Origin: Cadophora sp. MPI-SDFR-AT-0126
Taxonomy: Eukaryota; Ascomycota; Leotiomycetes; Helotiales; Ploettnerulaceae
Assembly: GCA_020747065.1 (NCBI GenBank)
Contig: JAGMVK010000004.1
Coordinates: 682,001 to 746,000 of the forward strand
Direction of reading: 5' to 3'
DNA: 64,000 nt
The notes under the pieces are model-generated. The model worked only from the letters and a program-made list of their open reading frames with translations. It was not told the origin of the DNA and did no database searches. Of the stretch, positions 33,249-44,769 are shown one piece after another. The translations under genes were made by a program, and so were the position numbers. Numbering within the stretch: position 1 is the stretch's first letter; the number at the start of each line of letters is the position of its first letter.

Positions 33249-34691
33249 ATGTCGCAACAGTGTAAAGGTAAGCACCACTCCACCCCCATTTCTCATCTCT
33301 CCACACCACACACTCCCCTTCAAATCTCATCCTCATCCCCTCCCCTCAACTCCCCAACGGCAACCCAACTAAACCCTCAACTCACAGCCCTAACAACGCC
33401 CTCCACCCTCTGGGACTTCTGCCCCTCCCTCCCAGCATCCTACATTCTCCTCGCCGCGTTCACCATCGCCACCCTCGCACACGCCTTCCAAGCCATCCGC
33501 TACCGCAAACCGTACTGCTGGATCCTCGTCATCAGCGGCTTGCTGCAGGCTGCTGCGTATCTGCTGCGTGTATTGAGTATCCTGCATCCGGCGAGCTTGG
33601 GGTTGTATGCTGGGTGGTTTGTTTTGATTTTGGTGAGTGGGGTTTTACTTTTTCGAAGGCTGTGATATTTGGTGTGCTTTGGTTTGGTTTGGTTTGGATA
33701 GGATTGTATTTTTTGGGTTCTGAAATTTCGATTCGCTAATTGGGGAGCGAGGAGTAGATCGCGCCAATTTGGACAAATGCTTTTGTGTATATGGTGTTGG
33801 GGAGGATGGTGTGGAATTTCACCGAGGATGGGAAATTACTTGGCTTGATGGCCTGGCGACTGGGGAAACTATTTGTGGTGTTGGATATTGTATAAGTGAT
33901 GACATCCAGCTACGTTTTCTTTTCATAATTTCTCTCCATACTAGTGATTTGATATGCTATGTTGCTGACCCACACTTTCAGGGCGGCAATTATCCAGATC
34001 TGGGGCGCGGGTACAGCGTCAGATGCTCATTCGCCACAGGCGACGATCCTACGAGGTATGCTCTAGCTCTGGAAAGCAAATTTCAAGAGATAATGCCTGT
34101 CTTTGGCTCTTTAGCAGTTTGGTTAACAACCTTGGGCTTATACAGGTCTACATATCTAACTGGCAGGGATAGGCTTCCAGCTCCTCTTCATCTGCGTTTT
34201 CCTCTTCTTCGCCGTCCACTTGTACCAAAAGATGGGCCACAACACCAGGACTAGCAAATCCAAGCCGCTCTCAATCACCAAGTCTGGAGCGGAAGGAAAT
34301 AAACCATTCTTGCTGCTATATGTAATGTACATAGCAGTCTTCCTCATAGGTGTAAGCATTTTTGTTAAGTATCTCCATCTAAATGTACCCAGCACAACTT
34401 CCCGGCTTTAGCTAACCGCACCCTGACATCCAGGCACGTATCATCTTTCGTCTCGTCGAGTACGCAGGTGGTCTTAACAGCGCTATTCCACGCCACGGGG
34501 TGTATCAATACTGTCTTGACTCGCTGCTTATGCTTATTGGGTCGACGTTGTTTAATGTCGTGCATCCTGGTAATGTTATGCCAGGGAAGCGGGGAGATAT
34601 GCCGAGCAGGAAGGAGAGGAAGATGGTTGGGAAGAGGGGGTCTGGTGGGAGTGGAATATTAATGGAGGGGACGGTTGAGAGTGGTGTGTAG
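33249..34691 (+). CDS. RTA1-like multi-pass membrane protein
   Basis: Fungal seven-TM family including Rta1/Rsb1 (sterol-toxin resistance, lipid translocation). Six exons, 298 aa: 33249-33267, 33388-33632, 33758-33889, 33998-34055, 34167-34351, 34434-34691. Hallmarks: PSLPASYILLAAFTIATLAH (TM1), YCWILVISGLLQAAAYLLR (TM2), APIWTNAFVYMVLGRMV (TM3), GFQLLFICVFLFFAVHLY (TM5), ARIIFRLVEYAGGLNS and the end of the domain SLLMLIGSTLFNVVHPG. The exon 3/4 junction is uncertain: the chosen acceptor (33997) keeps frame but skips AAIIQ-coding DNA that looks like part of TM4. The upstream acceptor at 33981 would fit the sequence but not the phase. The first 120-nt intron is 3n and open. Confidence 0.78.
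33678..33699. repeat. Short (TTTGG)n microsatellite
   Basis: About four tandem TTTGG units inside intron 2 of the RTA1-like gene. Confidence 0.8.
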
Positions 34692-35503
34692 GTTTCTACA
34701 GTGTGGTATGGGGAGTACAACGTTGACGTGAGTATCGCGAAAGGCTGTCGGTGGATCGGTTAATAGATAGAAATAGGGGCGAGGAGATAATAGCTGTGTG
34801 ATTTGATTTGCTTTAGAGGTTGTACATAGGGCACACCCGCTTTTCAGGCGTCAGAGATAAGGGTGTTGGTGTAAACAATAGAATAGCTAAGCGAGTTCGA
34901 TTCGCCTGTCCAAGGTTCTGTTCTGCGCCACAAAATCTTTCATCAATTGACATCGACTTGATATATTATTCCATCCATACCATCTCGAAATTTCAAGAAC
35001 TGACAAATGTGGTCAGTCCCGCGCTTTTAAGACCCTCTCAGAACCTCTTAAGTCGTCGCTGACGACGGCGCGAGCTCAAGGCGAGAACCAGACTAAAAAG
35101 CTAATTTCTTGTCACGCAAGATGCATGTTTTCAATTACACGATACACGATCTGAGGTACATGCCATTTCCAAGATAATTATAAACTACCAATCGAACGTT
35201 AAATCAATGAACATGAATATACCATGCCGTCACCACTGTGTAGAACATTTCGTCCAATAAGACTGCCCCCTTTACATAACGTTCAGATTCACGTGGTCAG
35301 GCTTGGCAATGCTGACAATATCACCTCCGTTTTGACTGACGTTCTGTCATCACGACCACTTAAGCATCTTGCCTCTTCAGATATATATGATCATTATCTC
35401 AGTATTCAAGAAGTACATTTCATGCTAATTCTGTCTTGAAGTTACTTTGTTATCAAGGTGCACACGGATACACGCTCCGCAGACGCGCGCAGGACTCAGC
35501 AAT
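34692..35503. other. Intergenic containing diverged repeat copy A
   Basis: No gene seen. Holds the left copy of the dispersed repeat (34845-35090) and the P450 promoter. Confidence 0.5.
34845..35090 (+). repeat. Diverged dispersed repeat, copy A
   Basis: Shares several blocks in the same order with 41055-41325: TGTAAACAAtAGAAT..AGCgAG, cCAAGGTT...GCGCCAC-AAAATCTTT, CGC..(T)CAAGACCC-TCTCA..CCTC, and TGACGacGGCGCGAGCT. Identity within blocks is high while spacers differ. Same orientation as copy B. No coding capacity; could be relics of a small mobile element or a segmental duplication. Confidence 0.65.
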
Positions 35504-37221
35504 ATGTACAGTCTCATCTTCGCTGCCTTTCTAGCAGCAGGTGTATTCTTCAGATGGTACACATCAACTGCGAGTACAAACACAACAGAACCTCCAATCT
35601 TCCATCCCAAAGTTCCCTTCATTGGACATCTCCTTGGCATCATACAATTCCAGGCAGACTACCTACAAAAAGTCTGGTACGTTCCTTGATCCCATATATT
35701 GAATAGTAACGACAAAATTAAACAACATGTATCCAGCGAAAAAGTCCAAAAACCAATCTTCACACTCAAGATCTTCTCCACAAAGATCTACATCGTCACA
35801 TCTCCTGATCTTGTACAAGCCGTCTACCGCAATGCCAAGACATTATCATTCGACCCCATCTCAACAGCTGCATCTAAGCGCATCTTCCAAATGACGGATC
35901 GTCAAATGGAGCTTCTTCGCGGCAGCGCCCATGGTGTTGAGGATGGTGAAGAATTGCCTGTAGCTAAAGCTACATACAAGATTATGCATGCCACGATGCA
36001 AACAGGTCCCTCATTGAATGAGATGAATACTCGCGCGCTGAATAAATTCGCTACGTTTCTAGAAGATATTGACGACGAAGGTCAAGAGGCTACTCTTTTT
36101 GAATGGTTGAAACATCATTTTACGATTGCGACTGCTGAGGCATTATATGGGCCAATCAATCCGATCTCGGAAGATGTCTCCATGATCCAGAAATTGATGT
36201 ACCAATCCCCCTACACATCATCCTATTCTCCCTAATACAATCCAGTGACTTCGAATCATCAGTCGGCCTCCTGTTCCTGGACATCTTTCCCTCACTCACC
36301 TGCCCCGCTGGCCACCATGCCCGTTCGGCCTTCACAGAAGCATTCAAGCGCTACTACAGCGGCAAACATAACCTCAACGCCAGCGCCATCATCCAAGGTC
36401 GATTCTCAGTCCTATCAGCAGGTGGCTTCACAACCGACGACATCGCCTCCTTCGATATCGGCATACTGATGGGCGCAACCATGAATTCAAACCCCGGACT
36501 CTTCTGGCTAATATCTCACATCTACGCAGACCCAGATCTCCTCTCTTCCATTCGCTCAGAACTCGCCTCCATAACAACCCTCGCTGCATCTCCATCCGGC
36601 AATAGTCTCGGCAAACGAGAAGCAATCCTCAATATCAATCTTCTCCAGCACAAATGTCCCCTCCTTATGAGCGCCTGGCAAGAAACATTGCGTGTGCAAG
36701 CAGCAACCATAGCCAACCGCCTCGTACTCGAAGACACGGTCCTCCATTCACAGTCTCCCTCCAACGCCACACACCTCCTCAAGAAAGGCAGCATCATCCA
36801 GATGCCCTGTTACCCCATGCACACCTCCCCTTCCACCTGGGGTCCTTCCGCACCATCCTTCTCACCAACACGTTTCCTCTCCGCCACCACCGAGACGGCC
36901 GATCCCAGCAACAGCAAAGACGAAAAGAAGAAACGAAAACAAGCATTTACGCCCTTCGGTGGCGGGACAGTCTTATGTCCTGGTAGGTACTTCGCCACGG
37001 CGGAGATTGTCGGTGTTGCAGCGATGATGGCGATGGGATTTGATGTCGAGGATGTGAGAGTTTTGGGTGTGAAGCTGCAGGTTATGAGCGCACAGGTCAA
37101 ACATCCAGATGGGGATCTGAAGGTAAGGATTAGGAGGAGGAAGGGCTGGGAAGATGTGAGGTTTAGCTTTAAGTGTGAGAGTGAGACTGAAGACCTGCAA
37201 CAGAATCTGGTATTTGGATAG
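35504..37221 (+). CDS. Cytochrome P450
   Basis: Membrane-anchored heme monooxygenase, 536 aa in three exons (35504-35676, 35737-36198, 36246-37221). The N-terminal anchor is MYSLIFAAFLAAGVFFRWY. PKVPFIGHLLGII is the proline-rich hinge region. The I-helix region is around IGILMGATMNSNPGLFW (N-x-x-P form rather than A/G-G-x-D/E-T). The K-helix ExxR is in SAWQETLRVQAATIANR, and the heme-binding loop AFTPFGGGTVLCPGRYFA supplies the cysteine thiolate. This I-helix sequence and the broad layout resemble the CYP7/CYP8-like fungal P450s (oxysterol 7-alpha-hydroxylase type). Introns are 60 and 47 nt; the second has donor GTACCA and its splice restores KLIDFESSVGLLFLDIF. It faces the decayed flavin monooxygenase (convergent). 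Confidence 0.92.
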
Positions 37222-37681
37222 TTGACAAGTGTTGTGTGCTTAGAACCATGAACAAGAATGATCCTAGCTAAGAGGGCTGTTCGCCGGTCAAGGTCCCTGA
37301 ATCCCTCATCGTGATGCTGCTGAATGTAACCCAATACGATCCAGGTGAAAACATGTATGCTTTCACCACATACGACGAGGTCCTGCCACAAATTGAGGGC
37401 TCCCTTACCAGGGCGAACAGAGTTTGGCGGGGGAGTTCGAAGCCACTTTGCGACCTGCAACAAAACTTTTACTATGTATGCGGCCGCTCAAGGCATTTGA
37501 GTGAGGCTGATTTTGGAGATGGTTTGGAATGTGCAACATAATTTTACTATGCGGCCATGTCACATCTGGTATTCTTAGAGCGGCATTGCACGCAGGCCCG
37601 GTTTGAAGGTGCTTATGCCTCTCAACAGCGAGATCATGTGGATTATGATCACAACTCGCGTGCGACGAATACAATTCCTAA
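37222..37681. other. Convergent intergenic, no gene seen
   Basis: Between the P450 stop and the end of the decayed FMO gene. A partial internal duplication is visible: two related stretches around 37440-37560, each with TTTTACTATG..TGCGGCC. Confidence 0.45.
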
Positions 37682-40021
37682 TCATTCCTTATACACCTCG
37701 AGAGGAGCCCCCATTAGATGCGCCTTGATCTGCAATGCGATGAATTGGCTGTAGTACCTGGCCAATGCGATATCTCCTCCTGTGAACCACACGCCGGGAT
37801 CTAATCAAGAGAAGTTGTTAGCAAGCTTTACCCCTCCGGCCAGAACCAGTGGCACGGTATTTCCTTACGTCCGGTATGTTTGAATGCTCCCTTGAGCTCA
37901 CCTTCTTCGTTCAACCCCCAGAAGACTTCGAGCTGACTTTCGACCTCCGGTCCCACTATCAGACCTGCTATGCTCCGCATGTTCTGCACGAAGCCTGTGG
38001 TGAAGATAATTACATCGGCTTTGACTTCCGTGCCGTCCTCGAGGAGCAGGCCGTCAGGTGTGTAACTCTTGGGAGGGCTTCCAGACTTCACTTTGATCTA
38101 CATTGTGCTTATATTAGTAGAGTACGACGGTAACGGAAATTCATGACCTACTAATCCTTCACTGATCTTAGAAGACGTACCGACGTCCATGTAATGTCCA
38201 CCCAGCCGTTCGAATATTACGCTCGTTATGTCACCGTACCTTTCAACGTTGAACCCAGCCTTTTCCAAAGCATCGAATCGTTCACTGTCATTCCGAGCCA
38301 GGGTGTGCACATAATTTCCCGCGATCTGACGACGGATCGGGAGTGGAAGTGACATACTCTCCAGATCTGGTTTCTCAGTTGGTATGGTGGCATTGTAGGA
38401 TGCTGCATCGCAGTTCAGTATCTTAAGGGCTGCGGAACTTTCCTGAAGTGCCACTGACTTTTGACCACCATCATATAGTGCTCAGCAGGTAGAACCCCTT
38501 GGATAGATCAGTCCCTGCTAAGAAAGAAGGAAGGGTACCGCACATGTTCGGCCTCTCTGAATCATGGTCACGGATTTAAGACCGGCTCTTAACATGTCAT
38601 CTGCGACATCGTGCGCTGAAATCACTCAGTAAAGTTGTATCAGGATCCATGAAGAAAGTGCTCGTGCCGGTGTTTGCTGAGCCCACAACAACTTCACGGC
38701 TTCCTTTCCATTCACTGGAGTTGTGGTAGTCGGAGGAATGTAGAACTTTCCCTCGGAATTGTTCCTAGGAGTCATCAATCTGTTTCATTCGCAGGTGGAA
38801 GGATTGAGGTACTCTATTTGGTAGAGCCGGCATCACAGGCGACCGTCCTGATGATCCACACGCAAAGACCAGATGAACACTTGTAAAAGTGACATGTTCT
38901 CCATCTCGAATCAATTTGCAGGTCCATAGATTTTCTTCGGTCGACCAGGAGCTTGAAACTAGTTCGGTCGACTGTCAAATATTCTATACCTAGTCAGAAC
39001 AGACACTTCAAGTGGCCATGTAGGTGCTTACGATGCCGAATCTCTTCACGTAATCCTGGTGGCCCTTGGCAATATCCCCCTTCGTTAAGAACTCCGGGTA
39101 CGAGCTATCATAAGTACGATAAAACGGCAAGTGTCCTGGAAGCCAAGTTAGCAGAAATGATGTTCTGCGTGAAATGTCCATACTTACCAAACTCTCGCAC
39201 GGTATGAACTAGCCTAATTTTTAGGTCTCGCTTCACAGTGATAATAGAAAGAAAGACTCACGCTTTGTGGAATCATATCTCGTATTCCAACTGTCTCCTA
39301 TCGCGCCGAATCTGTCAATCACGAGGTAAGAGACATTCAAGGCTTGCAATCGACCACCGACGCCTAGGCCGGCCTGACCACAACCAACCACGATTACATC
39401 AAAGTGTTGGGCTGTTTCGTGCTTATGTCTTTTCACTAGTTCCCCATACTCCTTAGTCGCTTCATAAGGGGCAGTTTCGTGTGACACGACAGGATCCAAG
39501 ACGTCGACATTCTCATAACCGGCCAGCCCCTGAAGCGCAGTTCGAAGCATCCAAATCTTCCACTGCCCATTGTTATCTAAAGCGATGGATATAATTCCAG
39601 ATCAGAGACGTTCCGGCCCATGCGCGGACACCTTGAACATGAAGTCCGCATTGATCCAGGAAGACACATCGGGCACGTTGACCGCTCGCGCTGTATTGGG
39701 CACCAATGTCAGATCCTCTGGTATCTGATTGTTGAACGTCTCCTGCCACGCCGAAACAACTTTCTTGGCACTGTAGAAAGTCCGATATGAACCAGTGAGC
39801 GCGAGCGAGTCTCTCCAGATAGCTGAGTCTAAGAGGTTATCTTACGACAGCGAGAGTAGCTGTGGCAGTTGTGCGGAAGCTACTTTTTCCAAATCCGTGC
39901 CTGCAGGGACCCGGGACGTTGGTAGTAAGCCTGGTAGATCACTGAATTTGACCGGTGCAGGTGGTTTTACCTCGAAGTTTCCATCCGAGAGGCCGCCGTT
40001 AATCTTCGTGCTCGTTGCCAT
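37682..40021 (-). pseudogene. Decayed flavin-containing monooxygenase (YUCCA/FMO-like)
   Basis: Homology to the fungal FMO-like NADPH monooxygenases is readable from ATG 40021 to TGA 37682: KVVSAWQETFNNQIPEDLTL, the FAD motif FDVIVVGCGQAGLGVGGRL, SYLVIDRFGAIGDSWNTRYD, YPEFLTKGDIAKGHQDYVKR, the second Rossmann region EVVVGSANT...HDVADDML, FERLGGHYMDVGTS, and the C-terminal VKADVIIFTTGFVQN, then GVWFTGGDIALARYYSQF. In-frame stops interrupt otherwise conserved stretches: TAA at 39842-39844 (before DNLLDSAIWRD), TGA at 39602-39604 (before SGIISIALDN), TGA at 38975-38977 (just after an intron, before QSTELVSSSW), and TAG/TGA near 38490-38530 followed by a frame change. Several introns keep good sites, so decay looks recent. 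Confidence 0.8.
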
Positions 40022-42192
40022 ATTATGTTGAACACAAAAGGTGAGGAGTTTGATGCTGGAGGGGAAGTGTTATGGTTTAACCTTTATTATCGAAGTGCCC
40101 GCTGTTAAACTTTCCTCAATGTTTAATTGCAGCACTTATTATGCCGGCACTTTCTGTTAACTTTGAAGATGACCACGACACGCACGGCCAACACGGAATG
40201 CCGCCAGCATTCGATCTTACTCGATCATCTTACTCTTTCACCAGACTTTGTCGTATGATAATCGTATGCTTACTGTCATCTGGGGCCCCGCGTTTGTGAG
40301 TCAACCCGATATGTATGATGCACTTGGGTTGTACACGATATTCGTGATTCTAGATGTTATTTGGGCGAAAGATAGGAGATCTGCTGTAAGGCCTTCCCAT
40401 CAGCGAGTCCCTACTTACTACACATTGTCTCTGACGTTTACCTCCCTCTGTTTTGCATTACGACTTAATGTGCCTCTCACAAACTAATTCGACACAGTAA
40501 CAACAACAACACATCATTGACAGTCTACCATGGAACAACTCCTCCCTCTCGGAGTTTTATTTGGGAGATCATCCCTGAGACTCTCAAAATGTACAGATTT
40601 CTTCTCGCAGCAAGCTGAAAGAATGCCATTCTAGCAATAGACTATGACGTCGCCTACTACGACCCTGACCTTCACCACAAGCTGTCAAGTTCCGAGAGAT
40701 TGTTGTCTGACCTCTTCGGAGTCGCTTGTGATATGAGCCGACTGGAGTGAGAATTCACATGACATTGAGATACAAATTAATTTGCATCTCTGTTACACTA
40801 TACTTCAGAAATACAGCACAATCTGATCTTTGCTTATTTGTTCTCTATTCAGAAGTTTGCCTGCTTACTTGACAACTCGCAAGGTATGTTCTGAGCACAA
40901 CGTCTCAAAATTTGGGATTCATCATCATGTCAGAACAATGTCGAGGTATACAGGATTCTTTTCACCAATGTCCCATCGCTTTACAAGACTCCACAAAATT
41001 TCGTAATACGAGAAGTCATACTGTTTTCAGGTATTAAACGCAACCATTGAAGAGGCGAAGGCTTTGCGTGTAAACAACAGAATGCTTTAGCGAGTCTGAT
41101 ATCACCTTTCTGAGGCATTTTCAAGGTTGGAACAGGCGCCACCAAAATCTTTTCCTAAGGGATTTTAGTTTCAGGAGCTCTGGATACTTAGTCCTCTTCG
41201 TCCAGTCTCAGCGATTCAGTAGGGTGATAGATTATACTAGGCTCGCACACTCAAGACCCCTCTCATGGCCTCAAAGTCCATGATGACGCAGGCGACGAGC
41301 TAAGACGAGGCGGAGAACGGGACATAGAACCAGCAATTGTATTGTCCTAGATGTTGCCCTGACTTGAGCGGGCTTGCTGGAGGATTGAACGGTGATTCCT
41401 GGCAATTTCCTTAGATGGTGAATGATTTCGACCATTCCTATCTTCGACTCTTCTCCGACTGAATTGATATTCCACTCAAGGCAAACAAGGACAAAAACAA
41501 GTACCAACCCCACCAAGTATCTCAACAGCCGAGGCATCGTGTGGAGACGTCATGAGCTTGCCTTTTCTTATTGGCTTCTTGAACTCACGGTGAAGCCACA
41601 AAATCTCGAAGTGGTTGGTCCAGACCCTCTTCTACCCCAGATTGGCGGGGTAGTTTAAGCTTAACGATGAAGGAGATCTTGTTTCCCGCGCCACATCGCC
41701 GGTGGCTGGACGCCACAAAAGCCTCCTCGATTTATCCTCCCGCTCGTTTGTAGGTATATTTTGTAGGAAGCGTACTGATGAAGTGCCTCGGATGAAATAG
41801 CGCACTGTGGTTGAGCAATGAGAACGTTTCCCTGTGTCAGCAGCAGTGTACATCGAGCCTTGCTAGTTACTGTCAATTGGAGGCATGTGAGCATTTCGAC
41901 ATGCCGACTTTTTCTGCATTACGCAAGTGGAGAAGAAGACCTTTATTAGACGGGTGAGACCGAGGGATGTCAAGGGAATGTCACTGAGTGCTTTGTGGCT
42001 GCTATTAGTGACGGCATCCTCCAGAAGCCTCTGAATACCAGTCAAGAATCGGATGGTGTTGACAGAACTCCTCTGAGCCGTTTGAGGGCATTAAAAACCC
42101 ATCTACAGCCCTGAAAAATCATTTCCCAATCTGACAAATCGATATATTTTCATTTCTTATCCTTTCAACGCTGCTCCACAACAACCTCAACC
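40022..42192. other. 2.2 kb without intact gene; contains repeat copy B
   Basis: Upstream of the decayed FMO (minus) and the peroxygenase (plus). Imperfect direct motifs near 40096-40170 (GAAGTGCCCGCTGTTAAACTTT / CCGGCACTTTCTGTTAACTTTG). Short open fragments at 40248-40487 and around 40640-40751 are unassigned. Right repeat copy at 41055-41325. Confidence 0.5.
41055..41325 (+). repeat. Diverged dispersed repeat, copy B
   Basis: Right-hand copy of the repeat at 34845-35090, same orientation, with the blocks TGTAAACAACAGAAT, CAAGGTTGGAACAGGCGCCACC, CACTCAAGACCCCTCTCATGG and GACGCAGGCGACGAGCT. The two copies bracket the P450 and the decayed FMO gene. Confidence 0.65.
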
Positions 42193-43574
42193 ATGAAGTA
42201 TTCAATTTGTCTAGCCCCTTTGGCACTACAAGCTGCTCAAGTTATTGCATTCCCGGCACACATCTTCGGTCTCTCCATCAGCGAAGACGAGAAGCGAGAA
42301 CTTGCCAGAATCTCCCTCGCAGTTGAAGCAAGCACAAAGCGAGGCTCAGTTTCTCGAGCTCCCGGGTTCGACGCCTCGCAGCAGTATGTGAGTAACCAAG
42401 GAGCTCATAAGTTCGTTCCACCGGGGAAGAATGACTTGCGTGGACCTTGTCCAGGACTCAACGCTATGGCCAATCATAACTATATTCCACACAACGGGGT
42501 GGCTACTATTTCGCAGTTTATTCAGGGGACATATGACGGTTAGTTCATCACATTTGGGGTGGATTTGATGAACAATACTGATTTATAGCAGTCTTTGGCA
42601 TGGGACTTGATCTTGGAGCTTTCCTAGCTATATACGGTGCCATTTTTGATGGCGATCTCACGTCCTGGTCCATTGGAGGACCGCCACCTGCTGGCTTGCT
42701 AGGATCAGTTGGTCTCCTAGGCACACCTCAAGGGATTTCTGGTTCCCACAACAAATATGAGTCGGATGTTAGTCCTACTCGGCCTGATCTCTATCAATAG
42801 TAAGTCCTTCGACAGCAAGCACACAGCCAATGTGCTAACTTGAGCAGTGGAAATGACTACAAACTCATCATGAAACAATTCGAAGAAATGTACAGCCAAC
42901 CCCAAGGCCCTCGCGGTTATGACCTGACGAGCCTGACACCATTCCGAGCAAAGCGTTTCCAGCAATCAATCGAACAAAATCCGTATTTCTTTAACGGTCC
43001 GTTCACCGGCGTGGCCGTTCAGCCCGCGGCGTATACTTTCATCTACCGCTTCATGTCCAACAAATCTGCTGAATACCCAGACGGCTACCTCAGCGGTGAC
43101 GTCCTCAAATCATTCTTCGCTATCACTGGACAGCAAGGGAACTTCAAATGGACTGAAGGGTACGAGAAGATCCCCGACAACTGGTATAAGCGCGCTATTG
43201 GCGACGAATACACGATTCCCTTCTTCAACTCGGATCTCACAGCTGCAGCTCTGCAATATCCACAGTTCTTGAGCGTTGGCGGGAACGTGGGAAAAGTCAA
43301 TTCTTTTGCGGGTGTTGACATTGCGGATGTCACAGGCGGCGTGTACAATGCGCAGAGCCTCGCGCAGGGCAACAACGCTATGTGTTTTGCGTATCAGTTT
43401 GCTCAGCAAGCTGCTCCCGATATACTGAAAGGCCTGTTCTCTAGCGTCACGAAGCCGCTCGCTCAACTGAACAGTGCGCTTGCTCCTGTGTTCACGCAAT
43501 TGGGCTGTCCTCAATTGGAGAAGATCGATAATTCGCAGTTCAAGAAATTTCCTGGTGCGAAGGGAGCTTATTGA
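42193..43574 (+). CDS. Secreted heme-thiolate peroxidase (chloroperoxidase/UPO family)
   Basis: Extracellular unspecific-peroxygenase/chloroperoxidase type enzyme using H2O2 to oxyfunctionalise or halogenate substrates. Three exons (42193-42538, 42589-42799, 42848-43574), 427 aa, long-UPO class. A signal peptide (MKYSICLAPLALQAAQVIA) precedes a propeptide-like segment. The proximal cysteine lies in the PCP motif GPCPGLNAMANHNYIPHNG (about residue 100). Exon 2 encodes the distal acid-base region, here YESDVSPTRPD where the family shows EGD or EHD, so Glu and Asp are kept and the middle residue is Ser. The C-terminal half contains FFAITGQQGNFKWTEGYEKI, common in these proteins. Introns of 50 and 48 nt have clean sites. 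Confidence 0.92.
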
Positions 43575-43710
43575 TTGAAACGAGAAAATGGTTATGATGA
43601 TGATGATAGGCGTTCGGGAAATGAGTCTATTCTGATTGTGTATATCTATTAGCACATCTGTCTGTAGCATTGATGAGTTACGAAGTATCTAATGCCTTCT
43701 ATTTACCCTT

Positions 43711-44460
43711 TCAAAGCTCCTTCGCTTGACCGGGCGCAATACCACTCCATCCATCCCCAGCACCCAACATCCAGTTCACAGAAACCAGTTCCAAACCATG
43801 CTTTGCTACCCACTCTGCAGCCTTGAAAGATCGGCGATCGACGAATTCTTCGCCGCCTACATCTGCCTTCGATAATGATAGACCTCCCGCTGGCTCCCGG
43901 AAGAGCAGGAAGAGATAACGGTGAGGAGTCGAGCTAGATTCGGCATGAGTATATCTAGTTCTTAAGATATGCCTGGAGAAATGATGATTACTGACTCATC
44001 TTTAGGCCCAGGTCCAAGGTACTCAGTCAACGGTGGCTTCGAAGCGACAGCTTTCTCAAAGGCGACTGAGCCCCGGGCTACCTTTGACGGTTGGAGGCCG
44101 GAAACAACCCAATGTCTCCAGAAAGCAAATTTGGGCTCTTCTGGTGTTGGTGCATCGGGATCAACTAAGAGTAACGTGTAGCTCGTGGAAGCATCTTTTC
44201 CTTCCTGGATTTATATTAGACCCATGAAAGATGGAGCGTCGAGGTGGATTGGATACCTCCGGGGCAAACGATATCGTCGGTGCGGCTTTACATTCGCTAA
44301 CCCTGAATATCTCTCCGTATGTCACGGGCCTATCACCAAATTTTATACCTAGTATCGTAGAGAGCTTGAAGGTGTTGGGAATGAGAGGTATTGAGCCGGG
44401 TGCAAGTCCCACTTTGGACAGCGTAGAGACTAGTTGCTGAGAGTATGTATCGAGAGACAT
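43711..44460 (-). CDS. Phosphatidylethanolamine-binding protein (PEBP) family
   Basis: Small soluble PEBP/RKIP-like protein; yeast TFS1 relatives inhibit carboxypeptidase Y. Three exons (44460-44257, 44204-43996, 43954-43711), 218 aa. Splicing gives the ligand-pocket signature YTLLLVDPDAPTPEEPKFAF followed by WRHWVVSGL, then YLGPGPKDEYTHAESSSTPH and HRYLFLLFREP, the second conserved block. The second intron is only 41 nt, with donor GTCAGT; this choice is the only one I found that restores HRYLF in phase. No signal peptide. It is convergent with the peroxygenase gene, with 136 bp between stops. Confidence 0.88.
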
Positions 44461-44769
44461 TTTGGACTTGACTGAGAGCTACTCGGTTCTGGAAAGAAGA
44501 TTGATAATAACAAGTCCTTCCGTATGCGGACTTCGAACTCTTATACTTTGATTTCGTTTGAGTTCTTGGAGTCTTGGAATCTGGAGTCAATTGACAGATG
44601 AGTGGTGGAATAACTCTTGCCAAGCCTTTCGGGTTAATGAATCCCGCTTCCTTTGACTCCACAAGCGAAAAGAAACACGTCGAAATAGTTAAGTAAATAG
44701 CGAGTGTGTTGACATATCGTTTTGGAACATCTTGAAGTTAAGCCTAAAGATGGGCTTTTATTTCTTGAC

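Noticed and set aside
34885..34912. tRNA-like promoter boxes (TAGCTAAGCGAG followed by GTTCGATTCG) in repeat copy A
   Set aside because: The A-box-like and B-box-like matches are nearly adjacent, not some 30 bp or more apart, and no cloverleaf can be drawn; probably chance.
40640..40751. Short protein-like fragment (VAYYDPDLHHKLSSSERLL)
   Set aside because: Too short and isolated to assign; perhaps an eroded remnant, but no family or continuation is seen.
44161..44256. Read-through of the first PEBP exon to a 99-residue protein
   Set aside because: The reading crosses a clean GT-AG intron; splicing restores the family motif DPDAPTPEE.
34845..44460. Secondary-metabolite cluster (P450, FMO, peroxygenase, regulator)
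   Set aside because: No polyketide synthase, NRPS, terpene cyclase or other backbone enzyme lies in the window, and two members are pseudogenes; a degraded cluster remains possible but is not supported.
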